Positions 6,181 through 12,208 of a stretch of 12,208 nucleotides of DNA are shown one piece after another (within the stretch, counting starts at the first letter, position 1; every line of letters starts with the position of its first letter). The position numbers and the translations under genes were made by a program. Below the pieces are notes generated by a model that ran no database searches, had not been told where the DNA came from, and saw nothing but the letters and a program-made list of their open reading frames with translations. Origin of the DNA: JACQKD01 sp964614265 (GTDB lineage: Bacteria; Patescibacteriota; Minisyncoccia; Phycocordibacterales; UBA918); NCBI GenBank assembly GCA_964614265.1, contig CAZTKT010000024.1, positions 1 through 12,208 on the forward strand. The letters are read 5' to 3'.

Positions 6181-6191
6181 AAAAAATTGTT

Positions 6192-8225
6192 ATGACTATT
6201 ACAAACAACGCTGTAGCAAAGCTCACTGTAGCTTTTGTCGCAGCAGCAATGCTCTTCTCGCTTGCATTTGCACCAATTGCAAAGGCGGCAACACCAGAAG
6301 AGCTTCAAAAGCGGATTGAAGAGTTGTTGAAGCAGATTGAAGGTCTCAAAGGTTCTACAACAACTACAATGTCAGCATACACATTCACTCGTGACCTCAC
6401 CATGGGGTCAACGGGCGAGGATGTGAAGCAGTTGCAGATGTTTCTTAATAGCAAGGGCTACACGGTAGCCGCATCAGGACCTGGGTCAGTCGGTATGGAG
6501 TCAATGTACTTCGGTGGATTGACGAAGGCCGCACTGATGAGGTACCAAGCCGCAAAGAGCATCGCTCCTGCGGTAGGGTACTTTGGTCCGCTGACACGTG
6601 CAGCAGTCAATGCTGACATGCCAACACCAAATGGTGGCGGTGATGACGATGGTGATGACGATGGTGATGACGATGGTGATGACGATGGTGATGACGGCGG
6701 CGATCTTGAAGGAGGCGCCGGCTCTATCGACAGCTTCACTGAAATTTCCAGCCTCTCAAGCGAAGAGGTGGGAGAAGATGAGGAAGATGTCAAGGTCGCT
6801 GGTCTTGAAGTTGAAGTTGATGACGGTTCGGACATCGAATTTACCGCAGTCCGCCTCGACTTCTCCACACAGCCAGGAAATGATGATCTTGGTGACTTTA
6901 TCACCGAGGTTTCCATCTGGCTTGACGGCGAAGAACTCGCCCGCGTTGACGCGGATGAATTCAACGACGACAACGATTGGACGAAGACCGTATCGCTTGA
7001 CGATGGCGGCATCATTCGCGCCGGGGAGACGGGTGATCTTGAGGTCGCTGTCTCTGGGGTAAGCAACATTGATACCAATGATGCGGGGGATGACTGGGGT
7101 CTCGACTTCGTTAACGTCCGCTTTGAGGACGCTGATGGGGCATCGATCACGGAAACCACTGACACGGATGTGTTCACTTGGGATGTCCAGACCTTCGCTG
7201 ACGCAGCGGATCTCGAACTCAAGGTGAACCTTTCCGATCATTCCCCGGATGCGCGGGTTGTTGACATTGATGACGATGATGACACTGACGACATCACGCT
7301 CATGACCTTCACGCTTGAAGCGGAAGGTGGTGACATTGAGATTAAGGACATGCCAGTCAACTTCGCTACCTCAACGAGTAACACTGCGGCAAATGCCAAT
7401 CAGACTCTTGCGGAAGTCGCAGGTACGGTGTACCTGGTGATTGACGGCGAAGAGTACTCGGAGGCCACTTCAGGCGCAGTGCAGGGTAGCGCAGGCGCGA
7501 CGGTCACCTTCGATGACATCGACTACGTCGTCGAGGAAGGCGATGAGGTAGAAGTGATCGTAAAGGCAGACATCAATGACACTGAAGCCAACATCTTTAC
7601 GGACGGCGACGGGCTTACCGTAAACATAACGTCTTCTAACGTCGCATCTATTGATGCAGAAGACGAGACCGGTGAAGATCTCACTGATGGGGACAAGACC
7701 GGCACTGCTCTCGGAGACGCGCAGGCGTTCTACGACAAAGGCATTATTGTCACGTTCGTGTCGGCTACAGAGTCCGTCTCTGCTATTGATGCAGCGGACA
7801 ACGATACGGGAACGTTTGTGATCAAGGTCAATGTTAAGGCCTTTGACGGCACGATGTATGTCGCGTCTTCAACACAGGCAACGACTGACATGACGCCGAA
7901 CGGCTCAACCATACTTGAGAACCTCTTCGTGCTCCAGCAGAGCACGACTGCAACAGTGACGCTTCTCTCGGATGCAGTTGCTTTCTCAACCAGCGGGGGT
8001 GCTGCGCTCACTTCGAGCATCGGTAACATTGAGCTTGCTGATGGTGAGTCAACTGATCTGACGTACACGGTTACCCGTACGAACACCGGTGGTCCAGACA
8101 ACAACGGTCTCTTCCGTATGTTGCTTGCTGCAATCGGCTGGGACACGGCTGACGAGTACGGAACGTACAACATCTATACCTTCGATCTTGAGGACTACAA
8201 GACGGGTTACGTTAGCCTCGACTAG
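6192..8225 (+). CDS. Secreted S-layer-like protein with peptidoglycan-binding domain
   Basis: The product of about 677 residues starts with a signal peptide: MTITNNAVAKL, a hydrophobic core AFVAAAMLFSLAFAP, and a probable cleavage after AKA or AKAA (about 32-33). Next come a short helix (TPEELQKRIEELLKQIEGLK, 34-53), a PG_binding_1-type domain (about 62-142: GSTGEDVKQLQMFLNSKGY ... YFGPLTRAAV) that should hold the protein to the wall, an Asp/Gly linker of GDDD repeats (about 148-170), and about 500 residues of acidic, Thr/Asp-rich beta-type sequence. Such proteins are candidates for the S-layer of CPR cells, and the acidity would suit calcium binding. I chose ATG 6192 because it starts a standard signal peptide; ATG 6156 would add 12 residues and lies at a hairpin. 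The gene has a long leader and its own terminator, as expected for an abundant protein. Confidence 0.85.
   Translation: MTITNNAVAKLTVAFVAAAMLFSLAFAPIAKAATPEELQKRIEELLKQIEGLKGSTTTTMSAYTFTRDLTMGSTGEDVKQLQMFLNSKGYTVAASGPGSVGMESMYFGGLTKAALMRYQAAKSIAPAVGYFGPLTRAAVNADMPTPNGGGDDDGDDDGDDDGDDDGDDGGDLEGGAGSIDSFTEISSLSSEEVGEDEEDVKVAGLEVEVDDGSDIEFTAVRLDFSTQPGNDDLGDFITEVSIWLDGEELARVDADEFNDDNDWTKTVSLDDGGIIRAGETGDLEVAVSGVSNIDTNDAGDDWGLDFVNVRFEDADGASITETTDTDVFTWDVQTFADAADLELKVNLSDHSPDARVVDIDDDDDTDDITLMTFTLEAEGGDIEIKDMPVNFATSTSNTAANANQTLAEVAGTVYLVIDGEEYSEATSGAVQGSAGATVTFDDIDYVVEEGDEVEVIVKADINDTEANIFTDGDGLTVNITSSNVASIDAEDETGEDLTDGDKTGTALGDAQAFYDKGIIVTFVSATESVSAIDAADNDTGTFVIKVNVKAFDGTMYVASSTQATTDMTPNGSTILENLFVLQQSTTATVTLLSDAVAFSTSGGAALTSSIGNIELADGESTDLTYTVTRTNTGGPDNNGLFRMLLAAIGWDTADEYGTYNIYTFDLEDYKTGYVSLD
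6639..6695 (+). repeat. 12-bp tandem repeat encoding a GDDD linker
   Basis: GGTGATGACGAT is repeated four times exactly (6639-6650, 6651-6662, 6663-6674, 6675-6686), followed by nine more bases of the unit (to 6695). Each unit adds Gly-Asp-Asp-Asp. The array joins the wall-binding domain to the beta-rich part. As the unit is a multiple of three, slippage would change linker length without loss of frame. Confidence 0.95.
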
Positions 8226-8257
8226 CCTTAGGTTAGTTCAACGCTCGGAATCTCTTG

Positions 8258-8277
8258 TATCCTAGAGTTCTAGGATA
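8258..8277. repeat. Perfect 9-bp palindrome after the S-layer-like stop
   Basis: TATCCTAGA (8258-8266), GT, TCTAGGATA (8269-8277). Flanking TCTC and GAGA may lengthen the stem. It stands 32 nt after the stop and just before the terminator. With a 2-nt centre it is more like a protein site or cruciform than an RNA hairpin, though with opened central pairs it could fold. Confidence 0.5.
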
Positions 8278-8283
8278 GAGAAC

Positions 8284-8323
8284 CCAAAAACCATCCCGCA
8301 AGGGATGGTTTTTTGGTTTTTTT
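8284..8323 (+). terminator. Intrinsic terminator of the S-layer-like gene
   Basis: CCAAAAACCATCCC (8284-8297), loop GCAA, GGGATGGTTTTTTGG (8302-8316), then a run of seven T (8317-8323). The GC-rich inner stem with a GNRA loop and the following T run are those of a classic rho-independent terminator. It lies only 17 nt before the next start codon, so the ligase gene needs read-through or a promoter inside or before this element. Confidence 0.92.
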
Positions 8324-8340
8324 GTTGATAGGATATGGTC

Positions 8341-10332
8341 ATGAAAGCTACATGGATGGGAGTATGCATCTCCAGCATGTTCGCCGTTCTCCCATTCCTC
8401 ATTTGGATCTGGTTTTTCTATGGGTCGGTGAACGCTAAGTTTTTTCTTGTTATAGGAATCGTAGATGTGTTGATGCTCTGCGCGGCGTATGCCTATTGGA
8501 ACGGTAAATGCCTGCCGTCTGTTAAGAATCGGTTTCTGCTCTATGCACTCGGACTTGCTCTGTGTCTCGAATACGTCGTCGCGTTTGTCGGATTTTATCC
8601 GGAGTTCTCTCTTTGGTCCGATATCTTGCGTTCCACCGGCCTGATCTTTCTTACACACCTTGCAGTGCTTGCAGTGCTTGCAGGGGAATTTTTGAACGAA
8701 GCGGACTGGTCTCTCACACGTCGCACGGTGGCCATAACGGGCGGGATTTTCGGCGCTCTCTCCCTCATCGGGATCGAAGGGTTGGGGTACACGGGGCGTT
8801 TTCTCTGGGCAAATCTTGGTATCAATGGTTTTACATTCGGCAATAGTACATTTGCCGGAGCCTATCTTTTACTGGCACTTATCGTCGCGCTCGCTGAGAT
8901 CGTACACCTTCAAAAGGGCGAGCAGGGAAGGAGAAAGGTGCTTATTGCTTCCGTTGTACTCATCGTATTCTCGCCTGCGCTTCTCAATGTCGGGATTCTG
9001 TGGGGCAGGACAGCGCTGATGGAGGTGGTTGCCAACCCGGTGCTCATTCTCGGTAGTGCGCGTGCGTCAAGCGCCACAATGCTCGGCCTCCTCGTGTTCC
9101 ACTTTGGTTTATGGGTGATCACGAAGTATCTACGCACTGGCGCGGCACGCGCGAAGGCGGTATGGAGCACGCTTTGGCTCATCGGCATTGGTGTGGGTAT
9201 TGCGCTCCTTTTTACTTCCGGGTCGTCTGTGCAGGAACGGTATGCCGAGGCGTCCAGCGCCGCGCGGCTCTACGTCTGGAATGCCGCGTGGCAGGCATTT
9301 CTCGATCGCCCTATCTTTGGATGGGGACAGGAAAACTTTAATGCCGGATTTGAAGCGCACATTGACGCGCGTCTCTTTCTTGCGGAAAACTTCGCGCAGC
9401 CATGGTTTGACCGGGCACACAACATCTTCCTCGACATACTTGTGACACGGGGCGTTGTTGGCAGTACGGCGATTATACTGCTGGTGCTCGCATCTCTTTT
9501 TGTTATTCGTCATGCGCGCAAAAAAGAAATATTAGGGGAATGGGAAAGCATGCTTCTTTACGCTCTGGTACCCGCACATGTGTTGCAAATGCAAACTGGG
9601 TTCGACACGGTTGGTAGCTATATGCTCCTTGCACTTTTTCTTGGCTACGCGCTTCATCTTGAAAAAATAACGCATGCCGTTTCTCCTGTCGGATCGAAAC
9701 AGGCAGCACGCGTATTTGCTGTCATGCTTTTGGTAGTGGCATTCTTTTCCCTTAAATTCGTATGGCTCGACGAGTACAGCCGACAGAGCGCGCTTCTGTA
9801 TGCTATGAATACAAAAGACGAGACGTCGCAAATCGCCGCCCTGCGCCTCTCGATTGAGCGTAGCTCAAACTTTGAGGCGCTTCGGTTGGGGACGTCTGCG
9901 CTTATCAAAGGCGGACTTGCACAGGTCGCAAAAAACAACGACCAAAAGGTACAAAAGCTCGTACTCGCACGCCTTGCTATTTATGAAGAGGGATATCAGC
10001 GGTACCTCGTGGCGGCTCCAGGGTATTACCGCGCTCGCGTCAATTACGTATATCTCCTTTTGGTAAAGACGGCACTTGGAGAGAATCGACTCAAAGAAGC
10101 ACAGGCCATCATTCAAGATTCTTATCAGTTTTCGCCAGGGAATCCCATAACATATGTCCTTGATTCGCTCACTATGTTGTACCAAGGAGATCTCGCAGGC
10201 GCTACAGCAAAAATTGAGGAGGGGGTTGCGCTTAATCCCGACGTCGACTTCATCAAACAGGTACAGAAATATATCGAAGAACAAGGGAAACAATTCCCGA
10301 ACCTCTCGCTGTTGAAGCTCGAGAATCTTTGA
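8341..10332 (+). CDS. O-antigen ligase/polymerase-like membrane protein with TPR-like tail
   Basis: A polytopic protein of 663 residues with roughly a dozen hydrophobic segments over the first 475 positions. The Wzy_C/O-antigen-ligase core is clear: SAARLYVWNAAWQAFLDRPI then FGWGQENF (about 307-333), a large extracytoplasmic loop, and WFDRAHNIFLDILVTRGVVG (355-374). The Arg (309) and His (360) are at positions usually conserved and needed in WaaL/Wzy-type enzymes, which move undecaprenyl-linked glycans onto acceptors or polymerise them. The C-terminal part (about 540-650) is helical and TPR-like. Start 8341 is favoured over ATG 8335 because AGGA (8330-8333) is 7 nt before 8341 but 1 nt before 8335. 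Next to a surface-layer-like gene it may glycosylate surface proteins, but substrate and direction are unknown. Confidence 0.85.
   Translation: MKATWMGVCISSMFAVLPFLIWIWFFYGSVNAKFFLVIGIVDVLMLCAAYAYWNGKCLPSVKNRFLLYALGLALCLEYVVAFVGFYPEFSLWSDILRSTGLIFLTHLAVLAVLAGEFLNEADWSLTRRTVAITGGIFGALSLIGIEGLGYTGRFLWANLGINGFTFGNSTFAGAYLLLALIVALAEIVHLQKGEQGRRKVLIASVVLIVFSPALLNVGILWGRTALMEVVANPVLILGSARASSATMLGLLVFHFGLWVITKYLRTGAARAKAVWSTLWLIGIGVGIALLFTSGSSVQERYAEASSAARLYVWNAAWQAFLDRPIFGWGQENFNAGFEAHIDARLFLAENFAQPWFDRAHNIFLDILVTRGVVGSTAIILLVLASLFVIRHARKKEILGEWESMLLYALVPAHVLQMQTGFDTVGSYMLLALFLGYALHLEKITHAVSPVGSKQAARVFAVMLLVVAFFSLKFVWLDEYSRQSALLYAMNTKDETSQIAALRLSIERSSNFEALRLGTSALIKGGLAQVAKNNDQKVQKLVLARLAIYEEGYQRYLVAAPGYYRARVNYVYLLLVKTALGENRLKEAQAIIQDSYQFSPGNPITYVLDSLTMLYQGDLAGATAKIEEGVALNPDVDFIKQVQKYIEEQGKQFPNLSLLKLENL
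8659..8683 (+). repeat. 9-bp tandem repeat in the ligase gene
   Basis: CTTGCAGTG occurs twice followed by CTTGCAG, encoding LAVLAVLAG inside a membrane segment. The unit keeps frame, so it is probably a harmless local duplication. Confidence 0.7.
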
Positions 10333-10347
10333 GGTATTCTAGTCTGT

Positions 10348-10947
10348 ATGAGTATCGCTACTAGGGTACTGGTCGCTGTCGGAGCAGTAGCGCTTATTGC
10401 GGCAGCTGTATACGTTGTATTTTTTCAGTCTTCCGCCACACCCTTCGGTGATTCGCCGTTTCCGGACACAACAGCTGCACCTGTCGCAACCACGAATATA
10501 ACGGAAGAGAAGTCTCTTCCTCCGGAGCCGGTATTCGTGCTTCCCGACGGAGCGACTGTTATTGATGACTACGCGTTTTCTTTTGGGGGTCAAGTGCATT
10601 TCCGCTCGGTGACGAGTACGTCATCGCTACCGATCCCGGATTCAGACGCACGCACTTTCAAACGAATTGCAGACTTCATGGCGTATCCGGGAGAGCTGAT
10701 TCAACAGGATTGTGGAGCATCCGGGATGTATACATATTATACTGATGCACGTCGGGTGTACTTGTATCAGTTGTGGCGCGCGCCGAAGTTTCGTGCGAGC
10801 CAAATAGAGGTACTTGCTGATGTTGCGCCGAAGGATTTCAGTATTGAGGACACTACTCATGCTCGAGCGAAAAGCCGGCGCATGACGATAGAGTATAGAG
10901 TGGCGACTTCGACCTGTTCCTATGTACTGACATTCGCAGAGGTATAG
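10348..10947 (+). CDS. Membrane-anchored exported protein, possibly DKNYY-like
   Basis: A protein of 199 residues with an uncleaved-looking N-terminal anchor (about 5-26, VLVAVGAVALIAAAVYVVFF), a Pro/Thr/Ser-rich spacer (about 28-62) and a soluble extracytoplasmic domain. The domain contains SDARTFKRI (99-107) and MYTYYTDARRVYLYQ (127-141), which faintly resemble DKNYY modules (tyrosine-rich repeats around aspartate-lysine). Two cysteines, C122 and C190, could form a disulfide outside the membrane. It begins 15 nt after the ligase stop with GAGG about 12 nt before the ATG, so it is most likely cotranscribed with the ligase. Function unknown; a role in envelope polymer assembly is inferred from position only. 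Confidence 0.75.
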   Translation: MSIATRVLVAVGAVALIAAAVYVVFFQSSATPFGDSPFPDTTAAPVATTNITEEKSLPPEPVFVLPDGATVIDDYAFSFGGQVHFRSVTSTSSLPIPDSDARTFKRIADFMAYPGELIQQDCGASGMYTYYTDARRVYLYQLWRAPKFRASQIEVLADVAPKDFSIEDTTHARAKSRRMTIEYRVATSTCSYVLTFAEV

Positions 10948-10982
10948 TGTGTGTGTCATATATCCCTATCTTCGATGGTCAT

Positions 10983-11087
10983 ATGAAACTCTTCAATAAA
11001 AGTTTTTTTAAGTTTGTATTTGGGTTTCTGGCCATTGTGTCCGTGACCCTTATCATGATTGTGGTGGTGGGCTCTCTTTTCCTGTGA
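10983..11087 (+). CDS. 34-residue single-TM small protein
   Basis: ATG 10983 opens 34 codons to TGA 11085-11087: a basic start MKLFNKSFFKFVFGF followed by a hydrophobic run LAIVSVTLIMIVVVGSLFL. The layout (two to three Lys, then one membrane helix, then stop) is typical of real small membrane proteins and hard to get from random DNA, although no strong Shine-Dalgarno is present (GATGGT, 6 nt before). It follows the previous gene by 35 nt in the same direction. A minus-strand frame over the same bases (10956-11144) is His-rich and unconvincing. Confidence 0.5.
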   Translation: MKLFNKSFFKFVFGFLAIVSVTLIMIVVVGSLFL

Positions 11088-11112
11088 GTGATCGGTGCCT
11101 CTGTGAAAATTC

Positions 11113-11137
11113 GGCTTAATGGAAAAATAATCAGGCT
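11113..11137 (+). repeat. Left terminal inverted repeat of the IS
   Basis: Starts GGCTTAATGGAAAAATAATC. Pairs with 12129-12153 on the other strand with two mismatches at positions 2 and 3. Contains the transposase stop codon (11131-11133). Confidence 0.9.
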
Positions 11138-12073
11138 GACCCATCCTCTCCTCTCAGCAATTCACTAATGAGTCGGTAGCGATTTTCTTTTGAAAGACCG
11201 CGATGATCGCCAAGTTTGCTTTTCAGTTGCGAGAAGAAACCATCGAGCGAATTAGTGGTATTTGGAATATTGAGCTCCAGATATTTTTGATACGTGAAGA
11301 GCAACCGTAGATTCCCTTCAAGTGAGCGATATGCGCCTCGCACATTCTTGTGCGTATAGTACCAATGCTTCGTACCCACGACGAGTGTCTTTTCTAAAAT
11401 GATGGTTTTCCACCGTGCATGCCAAGTGGCAAGAGACGCAGTGAACTCTTTCTCTGTGGACTTGGCCAGTGTGAGCGCGATAGCGCGCAATGCTTTCCCG
11501 GCATCTGTCTTCGGTCTGCGGGTGAGATATTTCGTCACTGTCTTCATCTGGTGGAACTGGCAGATCTGCACGGGGATGTCTCTAAATACCGTTGCCAGAC
11601 CTCGTCTGCCGTCAACCACTGCTGCGGTGAACACCCATCCCTGCTCCTCAAGTATTTTTCTCCCATACTGATAGTGTTCCATCTTCTCGCTCCCGACTTC
11701 GTTCCACCAGAGATTTGTCTTGAGAGACGGCGAGCGAAATACACAAACGCCATATGACCGTCCCCAGAAAGTGGTGTCGGGGATGATGACCGTTCTTTGC
11801 GGCGTGACGACAGGCTGTGCGGAAGTTATATATTGAAATTGATTCCGCACCCAGCGGCCGCTTTTCCCGTATCTCTTGCCGAGCCGTTCAGCGCCTTGTC
11901 TGCCCCATGCGTACTCATTCCAGAGGATCTGTCGCTCTCGTGTCTTTCTGCGCGGTGACTGAAAAGACGCTCCGCAAGCTATGTAGCGATACCACTGAAT
12001 CCCTCTCGGAGCACCGTTCTTTTTGGTGTCTGCTGATCCACATTTTGTGCAGTGCCTATGGTTTTTTTAGCAT
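11131..12073 (-). pseudogene. DDE-type transposase with zinc ribbon, frame broken near the start
   Basis: The C-terminal 239 residues from GTG 11850 carry the catalytic core: PDTTFW (first Asp), VVDGRRG (second Asp), CQFHQ, and NTTNSLDGFFSQLK (third acidic site, Asp here), then HRGLSKENRYRL. The same frame stays open upstream to a stop at 12067-12069 and encodes an N-terminal zinc-ribbon segment (HCTKCGS ... YIACGASFQS), so the GTG is not the true start. That upstream part contains no ATG, GTG or TTG other than 11850. An ATG at 12073 (ATG CTA then an A run) would join the frame if the A7 run (12062-12068) had one A fewer, giving about 313 residues. An ATG at 12077 would join by a -1 slip on A AAA AAA. 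It is either a recently broken gene, a slippage-dependent one or a homopolymer error. One zinc-ribbon Cys appears replaced by Tyr. Confidence 0.85.
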
Positions 12074-12128
12074 GCATACTATCTTTTATGAAATTAGGGT
12101 CTTGATAGAGCCGTACTATATCAAAAAT

Positions 12129-12153
12129 AGCCTGATTATTTTTCCATTAACTC
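12129..12153 (-). repeat. Right terminal inverted repeat of the IS
   Basis: Read on the minus strand it starts GAGTTAATGGAAAAATAATC and matches the left end. It lies about 56 nt upstream of the apparent transposase start region. Confidence 0.9.
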
Positions 12154-12171
12154 GAAAATTCCCCTTTGAAA

Positions 12172-12201
12172 TGCAACTGTCGTAACATACGACAGTATGC
12201 A
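12172..12201. repeat. Strong inverted repeat at the window end
   Basis: TGCAACTGTCGTA (12172-12184), ACA, TACGACAGTATGCA (12188-12201): a 13-bp stem with one bulged T and a 3-nt loop. It lies 10 nt outside the IS target duplication, so it belongs to the original locus. Read on the minus strand the stem is followed by only a short T run, so a weak terminator is possible. Confidence 0.6.
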
Positions 12202-12208
12202 AAAACGC

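Larger units (their letters stand above)
5465..6191. other. 727-nt intergenic region rich in inverted repeats
   Basis: This stretch separates the winged-helix gene from the S-layer-like gene. I see no convincing long coding region, no tRNA, and none of the signature cores of RNase P RNA, tmRNA or SRP RNA. What it does hold is a series of inverted repeats: 5609-5615/5634-5640 (GTAAGAG/CTCTTAC), 5649-5662 (TAGCGT-TG-ACGCTA), 5709-5716/5761-5768 (GCTCATTT/AAATGAGC), 5798-5804/5816-5822 (AGTATAT/ATATACT), 5930-5971, 5977-6016, 6046-6090 and 6158-6180. A 34-codon open frame (5618-5722) and a 52-codon one (5803-5961) are too short to judge. It may be a long structured 5' leader, a small RNA locus, or intergenic repeats. 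No good sigma70 promoter was found close to the S-layer-like start. Confidence 0.5.
11105..12161. mobile_element. Complete insertion sequence with target duplication
   Basis: The element proper spans 11113-12153 (1041 bp). Its ends are inverted repeats of 25 bp (11113-11137 and 12129-12153) matching at 23 positions; the inner 22 (beginning TTAATGGAAAAA) match exactly. An 8-bp direct repeat GAAAATTC flanks it at 11105-11112 and 12154-12161, the expected target-site duplication. It carries one transposase on the minus strand whose TGA stop lies inside the 11113-11137 repeat. Size, 8-bp duplication, GG-starting ends and an N-terminal zinc ribbon fit IS1595-like elements, while the DG...CQFH core is closer to IS256/mutator-type transposases, so I leave the family open. 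The intact duplication points to a fairly recent insertion, just after the small TM gene. Confidence 0.9.

Noticed and set aside
6458..7222. 254-codon open frame on the minus strand opposite the S-layer-like gene
   Set aside because: It is a Ser/Pro-rich mirror of an Asp/Gly/Thr-rich coding strand. The plus frame has signal peptide, domain and terminator, so the antisense frame is a by-product of codon bias.
10956..11144. 62-codon His-rich frame on the minus strand
   Set aside because: It is the complement of a GTGGTGGTG-type hydrophobic stretch in the plus-strand small TM gene and runs across the IS end.
1..12161. Composite transposon bounded by two related IS
   Set aside because: The region between them holds core genes (ftsK, recA, efp) and the two elements do not share terminal repeats, so there is no reason to see the interval as one mobile unit.
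11817..12185. 122-codon frame on the plus strand over the IS
   Set aside because: It crosses the IS border and target duplication and is antisense to the zinc-ribbon part of the transposase.

Overview
The window looks like chromosomal DNA from a member of the Candidate Phyla Radiation (Patescibacteria), probably a Parcubacteria-type lineage. I infer this from the gene content: an EF-P with an atypical tip loop, a secreted peptidoglycan-binding/S-layer-like protein, an O-antigen-ligase-like protein with a TPR-like tail, an uncharacterised winged-helix protein of a kind I associate with these genomes, and tiny single-TM proteins. No taxonomic marker was compared. TGA acts as a stop in efp and the transposase, so there is no sign of UGA recoding.

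Layout. (1) 1-244: the last 16 codons of a transposase (+ strand), then a possible 3' remnant of an unrecognised gene. (2) 245-4539, minus strand: an apparent operon ftsK, then a small membrane protein with an Ig-like domain, then recA, then efp. The ftsK/small-gene junction overlaps, a 20-nt gap precedes recA, and a long hairpin lies between recA and efp. (3) 4694-5464, plus strand, divergent from ftsK: a winged-helix protein whose gene and flanks carry repeated AAAGGACAT-type motifs. (4) 5465-6191: a 727-nt stretch without a convincing gene, dense in inverted repeats, including a perfect 18-bp stem with a GAAA loop. (5) 6192-10947: an envelope locus on the plus strand, comprising an S-layer-like protein with a signal peptide, a PG_binding_1 domain, an Asp/Gly repeat linker and an acidic beta-rich region; a good intrinsic terminator; an O-antigen ligase/polymerase-like membrane protein; and a membrane-anchored exported protein. 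(6) 10983-11087: a 34-residue single-TM protein. (7) 11105-12161: a complete 1041-bp insertion sequence with 25-bp terminal inverted repeats and an 8-bp target duplication. Its transposase is out of frame with any ATG because of an A7 run. (8) A strong palindrome closes the window.

Functionally, the minus-strand cluster covers chromosome segregation (FtsK), recombination (RecA) and translation elongation (EF-P). The plus-strand cluster looks like cell-surface coat biogenesis, where the ligase may act in glycosylating surface polymers or the S-layer-like protein; that link is inferred from adjacency only. The most novel signals are the motif array tied to the winged-helix gene, the structured leader before the S-layer-like gene, and the EF-P tip change. 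I did not find a clear new defence or mobile system beyond the IS elements.
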